Positions 49,701 to 62,525 of a stretch of 64,000 nucleotides of DNA are shown here, piece by piece. This DNA is from Branchiostoma floridae. Lineage: Eukaryota > Chordata > Leptocardii > Amphioxiformes > Branchiostomatidae. A model generated the notes under the pieces. That model was not told the DNA's origin. It made no database searches and saw only the letters and a list, made by a program, of their open reading frames with translations. The stretch spans positions 10,159,860 to 10,223,859 of the forward strand of contig NC_049997.1 of NCBI RefSeq assembly GCF_000003815.2, in the 5' to 3' direction. Each line of letters opens with the position of its first letter. The first letter of the stretch is position 1. Made by a program: the position numbers and the translations under genes.

Positions 49701-51577
49701 AGACATTTACATTCCAAAGAACAGCTGAGCTGAAAGTAACATCATACCCAAATATACTTCTGACATTTCTGAAGAGTTAGACATGAGAATCCTAAACGCT
49801 AATTTAAAGGAGCTTTCATCTGATGAAAGTTCCTTGCTCACTTACGATGGTGAGAATGTAACTTATTAATAGCCGCTTTTCTTAAACTTTTTGCATTGTT
49901 TTTTCAATCAGATCAGTGTCTGAAACCTGTATAAGAACCCAAATGTTCCAGTGTTATTCTTATGTTGAAATAAAAATATGATAAAGAAGAGATCTTGTTT
50001 TTGTTGGAGTGGTTCACAGCTTTGACTGGCCACACCTGTTGGCAACAGGTTGATGTGCCAAGTTCTTAAAACTTAAAACTTTGCTATTATTAAAAGGACA
50101 ACTTTCAAAAGTTTCTCATTTTCTCTGAACCATTGCATCATACAGCACTCTTGCTAAATTGGAGTATGAATCTGTCTTTGAATCGGTGGAATTCTTGAAG
50201 AATCATGTGAAAACAAAGCAGCACTTCTGCATGGAAGTTTGTCTTCAAGTAGTGTTTTCACAGAGGTGTTTCTTACAATAACAAAGGAAGAATTGTGCAC
50301 CTAAGGGATTTCCTTCTGTAAGGTAGTATAAGTTCTGCACATACCATGACCATGGTGGTGTGACCTGAATGAGGATTTAGGTGACTTTTGCCTGAGTCAG
50401 CTGCTTTTTTTGCCTACAGAGGTCTGTGGTAAACAGTTGCTCATTGTTTCAGGTATTTTTTCTCCTCTTCGCTTTTTTGAAAGTTATGGTATCATTTTTG
50501 CTTTGTGAGGACTTGTTGAAAACTTGGCAAGTAAAAAAAAAACCTTTATCAAGAATAATCCACTCTAGTGATGCAGTAGAAGAGTGATTGATGTCACTCA
50601 AAATGTCCAGAAGTAATCTCAAAATCGTATCCAGTTGTAGTACTTGTACACATCAAATTGTCCTACCTTCATCAAATATCCTCAAAGCTTTGTCGTCAGA
50701 GAAGTTAGAGAATAGAGGCTGTCCCTGAAAGTTAAAAAAAAGGACATTCTGATGTTCTCAGTAATCATGAAAGTACTAAAAGCGGACACCAACTAAAGAA
50801 AGAAATGTTCTGTCCGCTCAGTTTTCTGGAGACTTATCCACAGTACTGACAGAATTCAGACAACTGTGAAGTTTATCTCAACAATATTCCATTTTGTTAG
50901 ACCACAGGAATCTGCAATTCCAACCACCATATCAAGTGGAGTCCTTACGAGTTCCGGGCGTGCCTGCGGGTTTGGCGTATTGATCCGCGTGTGCCCGATA
51001 TCGCGGGCTAAGTGGATTGAATGTCACCCTTTATAGACCAGGCAAATACCTGGGCTTACTGCAGCAACATTACACCTGTAGTAGGCTGTACTGTAGGACC
51101 CAGTCATCTGTTAGACCCACTGTCCGCTACAGGCTGCAACCGCACTGTGGCAGCTGAACGAAGGGAAAAAATTTGACAGATAGCTCAACAAATTTCGAAG
51201 ACAGAAAGTATTAGTATACTAAATTTTGTAATGCCATGTCTGTTGGCTTTTAAATCATACTTTGACATCTTGCAACATATTGAAAGTTTGAAATCAAGGC
51301 CTAGGGTTCACAAATCCAATTTTGGTTGCAACCCTCTGCAGTCGACATCTATCTAGTTGAAAGGGGGCCTTACAGGATTATAGCATAGACTTGAAGAAAG
51401 GGCTGAAGTGGTTCTGCTAGTGTTCTTGTAATGTTGGATTACGCAAAGTAGAATGATATTTTCCTATCATTGAGGATGTTGTATTGAAGTCCCTGCTAGG
51501 ATTAAATATGAGAGAAAAATGGAATGGACTAAGTGGTACACCTTGGCTATGATATTAAGTACCTTTAGGTTATCTAT

Positions 51578-51800
51578 GTGATAAAAGGAAAACTTGTACA
51601 TGCAACTATAAAGGCTTTTTGAACTTTGCGTTTGTCTTATTCTGGACTAGGAAGTTAAATGTGTAAACTAAACCTCCTTGATCCGTGGGATAAAGGAAAA
51701 CTCCTAACAGTTACATGCAACAGTTAAAGACTCTTAGAAGTTTGCGTACATCGTATTCTGGACAAGAAGGCTTAAATGTTTAAACCTCCTTGATACTTAG
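51578..51800. repeat. Tandem duplication, period about 110 bp
   Basis: 'gataaa.ggaaaac', 'acatgcaac', 'ttattctggac/gtattctggac' and 'aaacctccttgat' occur in order twice, starting near 51578 and 51687. Confidence 0.75.
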
Positions 51801-52593
51801 AAACTGGCCTTTAATTTGTAGTCACTTGTAGCATTACCAGCTCAATCCCAAGAAAGAAAAGTCTATGATGATTTTGAGCCTGTCTATGGCATGAGCTATT
51901 AAACGAAGCCCTAGTAACAACAGAGGTTCGAGGACGTTCTAACACTTCTAAGAACAAAATTCATTCACTCAATTTTCGCCTAATGTCACATACTAAGTAA
52001 TAGAGCAAGGAGGTTCTGTGTTATCCCCTTTGAAATGTGTTCCTTGTTGTTGTTGCTGGGTTTGCTAAAATTAGCTCCACCGTAATGCCCCGCATAATTA
52101 GGCATGATGTAACAGCTTGGCCCCACACCGCCCTATTGTTTTCACACCCATTGTGATTCGCGACGACTTGAAGACTTTTTCATGAGCCAAACGTTTGGCA
52201 GGCATACAGATGGACCATTCCATTGTGCGGGGGGTGCGGAAAGTGCTACACAAATAGCAACAGCGATAAACTTGTGTTACCAATATCCTGTATTCAGTCC
52301 TGCCTTTATCCATTCTTTTGGATGACAAAATTAATTATATTCCGTACCTTGTACCTTTGATTAAATGCATTGCAAATATGCCCAACATGCCCCTCCCCCC
52401 CACGTATACAAATGCAAATGTCCACCATTTGATTATGCAAAGCGGGTGCCCTTGCAATGTTTATTCACCTCAGTACTTGGGTACAAAGGCTTCCTGTACA
52501 GCCTGGTCTCCCTCCCGTTCCCAAGTACCTTTTAAGGATCTCTCATTCGTTCATCCGTCAACGCCTCCCAACATATCTGCCCGCCAGGCGAGC

Positions 52594-52607
52594 ATTGCCT
52601 AAGCAAC
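52594..52607 (+). promoter_or_regulatory. X-box-like (RFX) site upstream of alternative exon
   Basis: ATTGCCTAAGCAAC fits the RFX X-box form RYYNYY-N2-RRNRAC in full. It lies 44 bp before the ATG at 52651, within a short CpG-rich stretch ('ccgcggtacgcgtgagcgc'). RFX factors drive ciliary and neuronal genes; function here is inferred. Confidence 0.4.
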
Positions 52608-52650
52608 CGCGGTACGCGTGAGCGCTTTGGAACAGAAGTTGTAGACGGAC

Positions 52651-52728
52651 ATGGAGAAAGACCTGTTAGCGGAAGGCATGGACAGGGAAAGCGTGCTGAA
52701 ACGTCGTTCATGTCCTTTCCCGTACGAG
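52651..52728 (+). CDS. NAV: Candidate alternative NAV first exon (MEKDLLAEGMDRES...)
   Basis: 26 codons (MEKDLLAEGMDRESVLKRRS, then CPFPYE) from ATG to a GAG|GTAAAA donor in phase 0, again the phase the downstream NAV exon should require. An in-frame TAG lies two codons upstream (52642-52644), and the exon sits at the edge of a CpG-rich patch with an X-box-like site. The charged, helix-like composition is protein-like. No homology that I recognise. The alternative is chance, or the first exon of a nested gene. Confidence 0.5.
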
Positions 52729-54285
52729 GTAAAATCGTTTCTTTGAATTGCTGACTTTTACCGTACATTGTATATGACACAATGCTCTAACAAGCAACAG
52801 TACAGAATAGTGGTAAGCTGGTTGAAGAGGTGCTCTGAAAGTGGTGCCATGTTTTTAGCCGGGGCTCGGTATTATTTTCAAAACAAACAGGGTGTCCACA
52901 ATGAGGGTAAGATTGTTCGTCTGCTGTGAAGGCTTTGTGTCGGCCGTTGTTTGCCGTTTTTGTGTGTCCTGTCATCGCTAAGTCTCCTGGATGTAAGGAC
53001 TGTTTTTCAGGTGTTTTAATGGGGCTTTGTAAATCTTGTGTCTGGGACAATCACCTGGGATAATCCAAGGTAAGATCCCCCGGACACTGCCACGAGTCAG
53101 GTGTTTACAATTAGACAAGGACAGGTGAGCAACAGATAGACCTGTCCTCAGGTTACCTGGCCGAAAATTACTGAAAACACCACGTAAACGCTCTGTCTAT
53201 TACGCACACCTAACATCAACAGGCTGCAAGGCTTCAACACATAGCCATCGGTATCGCCACAATCTCGTATCAAGACGAGAGTTTGTTAAAAGCAAGTCCA
53301 AACACACCTCGGCAAACAATTAACCAAGGCTTCGGCAAAGATAAGCTGTATCAAAATTCTCTGCCCCTTTTGAGGATGCAATATTATCTGGCGTGATTCT
53401 CTTACAAATTAGACCAACTGATAGGGAGGTGTGGAAAATTGTTCAACCGTTGACAAGTCTCTTCTAACATGTTGTTTGCAAAGGTAGCATTTGCAATAGG
53501 GAAAAGATTGGGTGGTGCAACTCTTTGACTTTATGCACTTGATGATCAAAGTTCATCAAAATGAGATTGGCATTGCTAGAAATCCAAGGTCTTTGTATGC
53601 CAAGGTCCATAGTAATTACTTGTAAGAATGACTGATTGCTGTTTTTTATTGGTGAGAAAGATATTTTACTGAAAAAAACTGGTAGACTACATTACAAGGT
53701 ACTTTATACGGCCAAAAATGTCTTTAAAAATCCGTGAACTCCACACATCTACTTGGTGGTTTGTCTAAGTGATGCATTCATAAATTTGAACAGCTGTAGC
53801 ATGTATGGAGACAATCTGCATATGATGGGGGCCATAATTTCATTTCATCTTCCCAAATGTGTCTGATAATCTTAACTTTAGCAATTATAGGTTTTTAGGC
53901 GTAAAACCACTCTAGGAAAGTGTACCTATTTGTCATTGTTACTGTCATGGTACAGCAAATTATGGGAGCAGAGTAGAATTGACAATGAGCAGTATAATGT
54001 GTATCCCCATCACTAGGTATTAAAAAAGAAGGACTGTCATACACAAAGCTTCTTTTTGACTCTGGATATTTCCTACAATGGGAAAATATTTAAAGGTGTT
54101 GATTTATACTTGGTGCTAATCTTCCCAATATCAGCCCTGAAAAGGGTGAGAATATCACAATTGCTTGTTATCCTCAGCTGGGTGAGAAGGTTGTATTGGG
54201 TGCGAACGACAGCCCCTCCCCTAATCAATTTACAGATGTTTATCTAAGTTTTGTATCATGCAAAATTGGATAGGGAAGTTGCAGG

Positions 54286-54455
54286 TAATCTCCAAGCAGA
54301 TCCTACGGTAGCATAAGATAGTATAAAAAGCTGGCAGAGGAATGAAGCTGGCTTAGAAGTGTGTTTTGCTACTGGCAAATTGACACCTCTTGGCTGACTA
54401 TCTCCTGGCCAGTTTGGTACTATCTTATGCCATTGAAGGATTTGCTTGGAGATTA
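54286..54455. mobile_element. hAT-like MITE, 170 bp, 8-bp target duplication
   Basis: Inverted ends of about 35 bp start TAATCTCCAAGCA and include 'gcataagatagta'. They are flanked by the exact 8-mer GTTGCAGG (54278-54285, 54456-54463). An 8-bp duplication is typical of hAT, and also of P elements. No coding capacity. Relatives: 46701-46795 and solo ends at 29091 and about 33630. Confidence 0.8.
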
Positions 54456-54945
54456 GTTGCAGGCAGGTTTTTACAGCACAAAAGATGTTGGAATCAAATA
54501 GAAATTTTTTTTTTAGTGATATTCTAGTTGGTACTCAGCTCAGCTTATCTCAGTTTATTGTGATTCCTTACTGTAATTGATTGTTACCACAATTTACCCT
54601 TCAGGTATTATTCAGCACAAAAAAGTCGCAAAGCCTTATCAACCTGATGCTATTGAAGAAAGAAACTGTTTTCCTTGCCCTGAAAAAGACCTTTCAAGTT
54701 GGAATGATTTGCTGACCTTCATCTCATAATTCATTCATCATTTCATCGTTCGGCTGCAGCGCAGGCGAGTGCAAGCCTTCTAAAGTTCTGCCTATCAGCA
54801 GCGAGCTGGCGAAGCTGCCTGGGGGTGATCTGGCCATGATGGTCTCCCATCTCATAATTAGCTATTTGGTTACTGCAATGGACTGTGATGTTTTATTCAA
54901 AAGAGACCTTGTCACCTTCTTTGATGCTGCATACAGACCTAAGTT

Positions 54946-55107
54946 TACCCTGGATATCAGAGTACAACTTAGCCGGCTAAGGGACTTTACGCCTTCACGC
55001 GTGAGGCTTATCTCCCCGGGCCGGCTAAAGTCGGTTTACGGGGCTATGTTGCTAGCGGCCCGGGAAAGAACCGTAGCCGCGAGCGCTGTTCTCTGGATAC
55101 CAGGGTA
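54946..55107. mobile_element. Mutator-like foldback MITE, 162 bp, 9-bp target duplication
   Basis: Ends are TACCCTGGATATCAGAG and its near-inverse CTCTGGATACCAGGGTA, flanked by the exact 9-mer ACCTAAGTT (54937-54945, 55108-55116). The GC-rich interior has further palindromes ('ttagccggctaa', 'cccgggccggctaaag'). The end sequence and 9-bp duplication link it to the array at 4781-5171. Confidence 0.82.
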
Positions 55108-56419
55108 ACCTAAGTTAGGTAAACATTTTTCAAGACAGGTGGAAAATAGCCAGAGTTGTTTTAACATTGCACTTGAAATTTGCACTTCATCAGAAGGTAT
55201 TTGAATATGTCATCTATTTGTAGAAAGTCAGGAACGCCCTTGACTACCTTTTTTGATAAATGTTTGTCAAATTCAATGAACATAAAGAGAAAGAGAGAAA
55301 AATATTGGCAAAGTCGACTGAGCTTTCAATCATGTTATTGATGGTTAATAATTAACTACTTAGGGTTTCTAATGACCTAGAACCAGTGGTAAAAAATGGG
55401 AGGGCGGGCAGTCTTCATGTGTCAATATGCTTAGTATACCTGATGGCCAATGACCTTGGGGTCTTGTTTCTGATGCTACTGTGCACCTGTTGATGGGGAG
55501 GGGGGGGTGACCTTGCTAGGGTTATTTTTGTCAGGTTGTTTAATGTTATAAGTATAAGGTGTTCTTTCTGATTTTCAAACCAACTTTGAATCTGTGTGGT
55601 GATGATGATAATGATGATTTCTGACATGCATGGCAGTTGGATGCTCAGAACTTCATGCATACACCTGGCTTGGCTGTGTCCTAGTTTTGTCAGGTGGAAA
55701 AACAAAATGGACATACAAAATGTATTGAAGTAACAAAGGCATAGAAATATAGGCCTATCCTATTTCTGGTCTCCTTGTATCAATATTTCAAAAAGGTATT
55801 GTGTGATTGTAACATATAGTTATTCTTTATATTTGAGCCTTCTTTGATCTGACACCAGTTATTTCAGCTATGTTGCAACTGCATAATGTGTTCATTCCAA
55901 TTGTTGCATTTGTTCAATGACTAGATTTTTACCTGATTCTTTCTCACTGAAAAAGACCTCAGTTCAGGTCACGAAGGAAGAAAAGTTTACCATAAGCTGG
56001 GAAACAAAGTCACAGATGTAGTTGTTTGTTGTGTGCAATAACTGCAGGTATTGTTAATTGTAAATGCAGAACCAAAGTGGTATGTGGTTGCGAAGTGTTG
56101 CTACTATTTTACAGTTCTTTCACGCTTAAGTGCCTGTGTCGTGAGTAAGACCTAGGTGCTGAAAGGTATCTTTTTGTGTATTTAAAACTTTCCCAGTTAT
56201 AGTGTCATTTCTTTTTGGTATAATAATACTAAAGAAGGGACAATAACATTTGCAAAACTACCTGCTGTTGCATTTAATTACCTCTTTGAGTGGGATATTT
56301 TTCACTCTGAATGTGCTGGCTGTGTAGTTACATATAAAAATGTGTACTCCTTGGAGATCAATAGCAATACACATGGGAAGAATACACACTTGGGAATTAC
56401 GTATTCACCAGTACATGTA

Positions 56420-56904
56420 CAGTCAAACCTGCCCGAGCGACCACCTCTTCTCAGCGACCACCTGGCTATTTCGACCGCTTTTTCTCGGTCCCGATTTATT
56501 TTCCCATTGACGTAAGCATTAAGCGACCTTTTCTCAACGACCACCTGGCCAACGCGACCGCGACCGGCCTAACTCGGGACCTATAACGACCGCATCATTT
56601 TCAAGATTAAGGTTTTCATCGATTTTTGATGATAATTAGCGCGATTTTGTGCCGAAATCGGCCAGTTTGCGTCGGATTTTGGGGATAAATTTATAGTTTA
56701 CAGTGTGCGTGTTGTATTTGACATTAAAGACCTCGCTTCTTTGCGTGCGTGCAGTGTGCTTGCTATTTGCCATTAAACACAACGGCAACCATTTATACTT
56801 TGCATCGGGCATGTTTTGAGTCGATACTCTCCTCGGCGACCACCTGTCCAAATCGACCACTTTTTACCGGTCCCCCTGGTGGTCGTCTTGGGCAGGTTTG
56901 ACTG
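56420..56904. mobile_element. pogo/mariner-like element, 485 bp, TA-flanked
   Basis: Reverse-complement relative of 20167-21080 with CAGTCAAACCTGCCCGAGCG and GGCAGGTTTGACTG ends and TA on both sides. It lacks about 430 internal bp of the longer copy, with the junction at 'gatttt..ggggataaat'. No coding capacity. Confidence 0.87.
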
Positions 56905-59900
56905 TATGTGTTCTCCTTTGGAATGGCACACAGCCACAGATCTTGTGCAATTATTACAGTGAGGGGCTTGGAAGTTAATTGCCTGATGCCACCCACTTTA
57001 CTCGGGGTAATGAATACAGCCTTCCATTGATCTGGGTTGACCCAGCAGTCTGTTACCCTCAGGGTAGTTCCACATGATTACACTGAAAACATAAAGTCTG
57101 TCCATACAGATGTAGCAGTCGGGACTGTTTTGAGCGTATTTGATGGTGTTTTGTATGTTTTTCTGGAGGTACACGCTTTTTGCAGATACCAGAGTGCCAG
57201 GAAAATGTACACATGTACTTGTAAAATATGCACACACTCAGGTCACTTCCAAAATGTAGAATCACGGCCAAAAATGCTCATAAAAGCTGGACTGCAACAT
57301 CTGCTAGATCACCAAAACAACAGTTTTGATAATTTATAACAAATTTTACCAAAATAGTATGGTTTACTTAAAAACAAATTAAATGTTGTTTAGGTTTATT
57401 TCGCTCATAATTCATGTTTCCTTCATACAATATTACCATGTATATTTTCCTTTTTAAGAGGTTGGAGAAGAACAAATAGTTGTTGATATCTTGTCTGACA
57501 TTTATAGCATTTACAGGAGACAAACTTTCAAGGGGGAAAGGGCATTATCAAATTTGATCGCAATCTTAATGCAGTTGAAAATGCACACTGTTGTAAATTC
57601 TGCAACATATTGATTTTTTGGTAAATTTCAGCTCATTTGGGAAATACTGCCCTGCTAACCTTGCAACTTGGGAAATAAGGGTTGAGCAAATAAGCGGCAG
57701 ACAATATTTCTTCACTTAGACTAAGTGTTCTGTAATTTTTAACAAAAGACAAAGTGTCACCAAGTAATGCTAAAGAAGAGTGATGGATGCCCATCGAAAT
57801 GTCTGCAAGTGAATCTCCGTTTTTTAATCCAGATGTAGAGATTAAATTGTATTTGAGTATTGTTTACCTGGATGTCTAACCTTCAGGAATGCATCACCTA
57901 AGAAAACTAAGGTGAGGAAACACACCTTGAGGAAACACACCTTGTCCCTGTATTATTCTCTTATTATCCGCAGATTAGGCGAGATTTCCGGATGGTCAGC
58001 TGTTACTGTGTCTTTTGTCTCCTGTAATGCACAAATATCCGGACCATCAAGTTGTGCCAAGGGGGTTGTAATGTTTTCATCCATGTTTATGCAACCAATT
58101 TGAGATAGTCAACCATTATTGTTAATGTAAGGAACAGTAGAACATTCAGATAAATGTTAAACTTTTTCCGAAAAAAGGACAAATAGAGTGTAGATTGTTA
58201 CTGTTGACAGTGATGCTTTGTTTTTTGTTTAAGATTACAGTAGACACTTAGTGTAAGTACAGAAATGTTGTCTTTAGCACCAAAACTTCTCCATGGTTGA
58301 CTTGTTTTGCAAGATTTCCTGTTTTTGAGTATTTAGCACTTCCCATGGTCAACCTGGTTGAAAGGAAATCTGCCCACCCACCCCTTTAAACAGGTAACAT
58401 TAGACGGGTTCACCTGGGGTCAAAGCGAATTGTGATGTTTTCAACCCTCTGCTGTGCTTATATAGAGTTGGATGAGAAAGTTGTATGTTTCAGTCTTCTA
58501 GCTATGTCTTGTTGTTGGTGTTGTGTGGAACTCTTTGTTTGATTGAGTTTGGAATGTTACCTGTATAGCGACAGGTGAAAAGTTTTCACTGTACGATCTG
58601 TAATCGAAGAGCTCCATCACTGTTTAAGGTACAAGGTTAGGGTTAGGTATTGTTGTTAGTCAATAGAAAAGGTGCAAAGTTGTCAACATCTCATTTAAGA
58701 GTGATGTTTACAGCAAAAACAGAAAGCGGTTAGAGCCAGTTTATGATACTTGGCACGGGCCTGGAAACGACAACAACATTTCGGGCTACTGGGCAACGCA
58801 AAGCCTACTGCTGACACATATTACAGGCTTGTCTTGTCTTGTGCCAGTAGATACCATAAGCGTATTATTTCCACACAGGTAGCAACGAAAAGGTACAAAA
58901 CACAAAGGAAGACTAGACATATAATTTTCGATTGCTACGTCTTTCCTCACAAAATGGAGAGCTGGACAGTTTTGATTGACACGCCATGATATTGCAGCAC
59001 ACCTGGTAATCTGAGGTGCTTTGTTCATTGATAAGATTGCAGGTGTAACCTGTACCCAGATATCGTACTCAAGGTGTCAAAACTGACATGACAAGCCACT
59101 GTATACCTTTCTAAACAACCTTCTGCAAATAGACCTAACTTGAGCAAACATAACCTCCATTATTTCAAGTAATAAGGTTTCACAAAATGATTCTAATCAT
59201 GACTTTAGCCTAGGCAATATAAAGGTAACATTTGACAGCTGTTCCTTTGGATTTAAGGTGATTTCACAGTCCAGTTGTTACTGTAACAGTTGGTATAGGT
59301 ATGAATGCCTTAATTTTCCTTTTGTGATAAATTTTGCTGTCCAGAATCTTGAACCCAGAGAAGAATAGAGTAGAAACCCTGTCATTAAAATAAGAGCTTG
59401 CCCAGGTAATTGTCTCATCCCCTTAATATGTCATAGGGAGACATATCCTGTCTAGTCACATTGTCTTGTCTGTATGTCGAGACCTGTACAACCTATTTTC
59501 TACTAGAGGCTGTCGCTACTGAGTAACTACATGTAATTTAGTGATTTGACGAGCCTGATTTGACAGATCACGTCATGAATTTTAAAGATTCGGAAAAAAT
59601 TGTTATATGTTTTGTTGATTTTTGGAGCTTTAACATCTTGCTTCATATTCCAATTATGAAATAAAGGATGGTATATATATGGTCTCCTTTGGTCAATATT
59701 GACCATGGTAAAATCCTAATTGATATTATCAGCCCTACAGCGTCGACTGTGGCTAAACAGTCCTATACGAGAATGACAGTCTCTGCCACATAGGGCACAT
59801 CTGAAGGCTGACTCGGGTCTGTTGCAGAGTTCTTTTTGCAGGATCTGCTTTATACAAATCCAATTTTCTCAGTGATGGCTGTCTGGTAGAACAAGAAGGG

Positions 59901-62114
59901 GACTTCCTAAGTCACTATTTACCTCCCAGGATCAAGTGTTCTGTAATGACTCATCGCTTGATTGACAGGTCACCTAATCACATGAAACAGGTCAGCTGAT
60001 GTAATTGGTCGGAAGAGAGCAGCTTTTTTTCTGTGATCAAATTATTGGCTTGCCATTTGTGCATTCCGTTGCAGTTTTTTGTGCTTGATCATTGCATTTT
60101 GGGGGATATTGTGTGATGTTCAAGTAAGTGACTTTTTATAAGTTTTCACAGTGACATTTTCTTCCAACGAAACATGTATTATCTCTTTTTAATATTTATT
60201 TATTACATTATTACATTATTTACTGTTAAGCATAAAGCTGCTATGAAGTAACTGGGATAATATGTACTATTACTTACGTCAGAATTCAAAAGCTTATTCT
60301 TTTTTACTAGTGGATAACCTTCCGAGCAGGAAGTTCAATGAATTACTCTACAAATGGTATTATAATATTGTTTACGCTGCGACTTATGGGGCCTGATGTG
60401 GCCATAGGTGTTCAAGGTCGCCCGGTTTTGTTGACCCAGCGTCTCAATGTCAGAAGGTGTGTGGAATTACCACATTACCGGCCGTCGGGAGTCGCCAGTA
60501 AATCATTTACCTGAGCGCCTCCTGTTCCAAACACCAACCCCCGGTGGGGGGTGGCATTGAGGTGGGCTTGTTTGTACACTTCCCTCCGACACACAAAGGC
60601 GCAGACTTTGCTCAGAGGCACGGGGAACAGGCAATCCTCGGAACGATCGGCAAGCATTACCTCGCCGTAAGCTCGTACTTGTGCCGAGACAAGTACCATT
60701 GGAATGGCCTTGGTGTTCCTACTTTCCTTTGTGGAAAGAGGGCTCCTTTGAAAAGTGACGTCCTTCTGCGTTAATGGGCAGCGGCACTTGGGGAGCTGTT
60801 GTGTCTGGTTCCGGGCGTTTTTGTTCTTGACTGGGCTTTGCAGGTTCTCCTTGACTTTTGTCTTCATTCTCGTCTTTGCATAAACTCATTTGTTGTGTGG
60901 AACTGTTCTTCCTACTTGTAGGAGATTGATAGGACATAGACTTTGAAGGAAGGTAAACCCTTTTTCAATATCTGTAGGATCAAGTCAAAGTTTAACTTGA
61001 ATTTTGTAATAACACTGTGCTACAAAGTTTCCGTTTGGTCCTTGTTTTTAATTTGCAGCCAAACATTGTCTGCAGTGTCTTGTTGTTCCACAGTCTTGTT
61101 ACTTCTGAATCATTTCCTCTGTTGTTCAATATTGATATCTTTATCAATATGGTCTTGTTGTGTTGATTTTCTTTCTTTCATACTTTTTCTTTCACCTGTT
61201 GTTTTACTGTTTAGCTTACTTCCTGTCTACAAATGACATCACATCCTGTTGTCTGTGTATGCTGTCTTTTATATTCACTTGTCTTGTGCCTGTATGTTCT
61301 TCTTTATATGGAGGTTAGTTCAGTTTTACAGCCTGTTACCGTGTCCTGTCATTTGGTAACACATCACAAAACAGCGTAGACACTGCAACTTCTTCGCAAC
61401 TTGTGTACTTTTCTTAAACAGATTACGGCCTGAGAACTTAATGATGGAGTTTCCTTTCGAAGATAACTGTAATTAAGATGCCCTAATCGGGCTTAAATAG
61501 GGGACACAAGTGTTAAAAATGTTAATTGATAACCCGGTACCACACTTAGCTTCAGCTCTATCTTAGCTGCCTTTAATTTTGGTTCTTCCCTTTAAAGGAC
61601 CTCTTGTTCATATTTGTGCTTCTGACACCCTCTTGCTGATTGCTTCCCCTGTCGCCAATCGCTAAACTACAGGCCTCTGTACTTTAAATTCTTGTCTCCT
61701 TGTCTTATCATCTCTTAAAAGACTTTCACACACTTTTACTGCCTTGTTGTGAAGCCAGCTTCTGGGGCATCTCCGCTTGCAGTTCTTATTGACATCTGCC
61801 CCCGAATTTGTGTGTGGTTTTTATCTCTATCGGGTGCTTTTACTTTGGAAAGGCCTCATTCCTCGGATGCCATCTTACCTTTCCTGGGCTTCCCTATTTC
61901 CCTGTAGGGGCTCATTATTTGTAGAGATAGCAGAAGGGTGTCCTTGGATGCGGCTTAGATTCTGAGACCAGCCAGAAAGGAGAGGCCTTCTTTTTCCCTG
62001 GAGCGTCTCTCATTGTTGGTGAACCTACAGTGTGTAGCTTACATACACACGAAGGAGGAAAACCTTCCTTGATATACCGGGGTGTTGGCTGCAGATTTGT
62101 ACGTGTTTTCTGCC

Positions 62115-62195
62115 ATGGAGGAGCGAAGGATAAAGGCGGAGAGCTGGCCACAAGCTGATTTTAACGAGGACGAGGATCTATTGGAGGATGCAAAG
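62115..62195 (+). CDS. NAV: Candidate alternative first exon, tandem pair member 1
   Basis: 27 codons starting MEERRIKAESWPQADFNEDE and ending LLEDAK, then donor AAG|GTATTA in phase 0. An in-frame TGA lies 15 codons upstream (62070-62072). The block KAESWPQAD and the block LEDA recur in the exon at 62526 with eight nucleotide differences, all synonymous, so the frame has been under protein-level selection. Position and phase suggest an alternative N-terminus of NAV; a nested or neighbouring plus-strand gene is the main alternative, since the downstream exon is out of view. Confidence 0.65.
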
Positions 62196-62525
62196 GTATT
62201 AGTTACTATTACAGCACAGCAGGTTTACAATAACTGTGTAGCTAGGATGAGTCAGAATACTGTTGAATATTGGTTCAATTTGCCTTGCAAACTGACCTGC
62301 CATTCATCATCTTAATCCGGGACAATCGCAAAATTAAAGGGCTTCAGGAGTCAATACTTTGAGTGCTTGCATGCGTTTCTGCTGCAGTGTATATTAAATG
62401 TATTGATTGCGGACGTATCAGGCTGAACTTGCAGGTTGTTGGCCGCGTGCCAAGCGTCAGTTTGCCTGAGTCAGGTGGGTGGTTTGTTGAGGGTGAGGGG
62501 CCCTGACGTTAACATTGTCTGTAAG

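Noticed and set aside
51022-51175. 50-codon ORF in a CpG-richer patch with a TATA-like sequence
   Set aside because: No donor and no similarity; the 'ttatagacc' lies inside the frame rather than upstream.
53020-53070. ATG frame before a GTAAGA donor at about 53070
   Set aside because: The frame meets TAA before the donor, so it cannot be a coding first exon.
57888-57912. Eight-codon frame MHHLRKL before GTGAGG
   Set aside because: Phase 2 does not fit a phase-0 acceptor, and it is too short to support.
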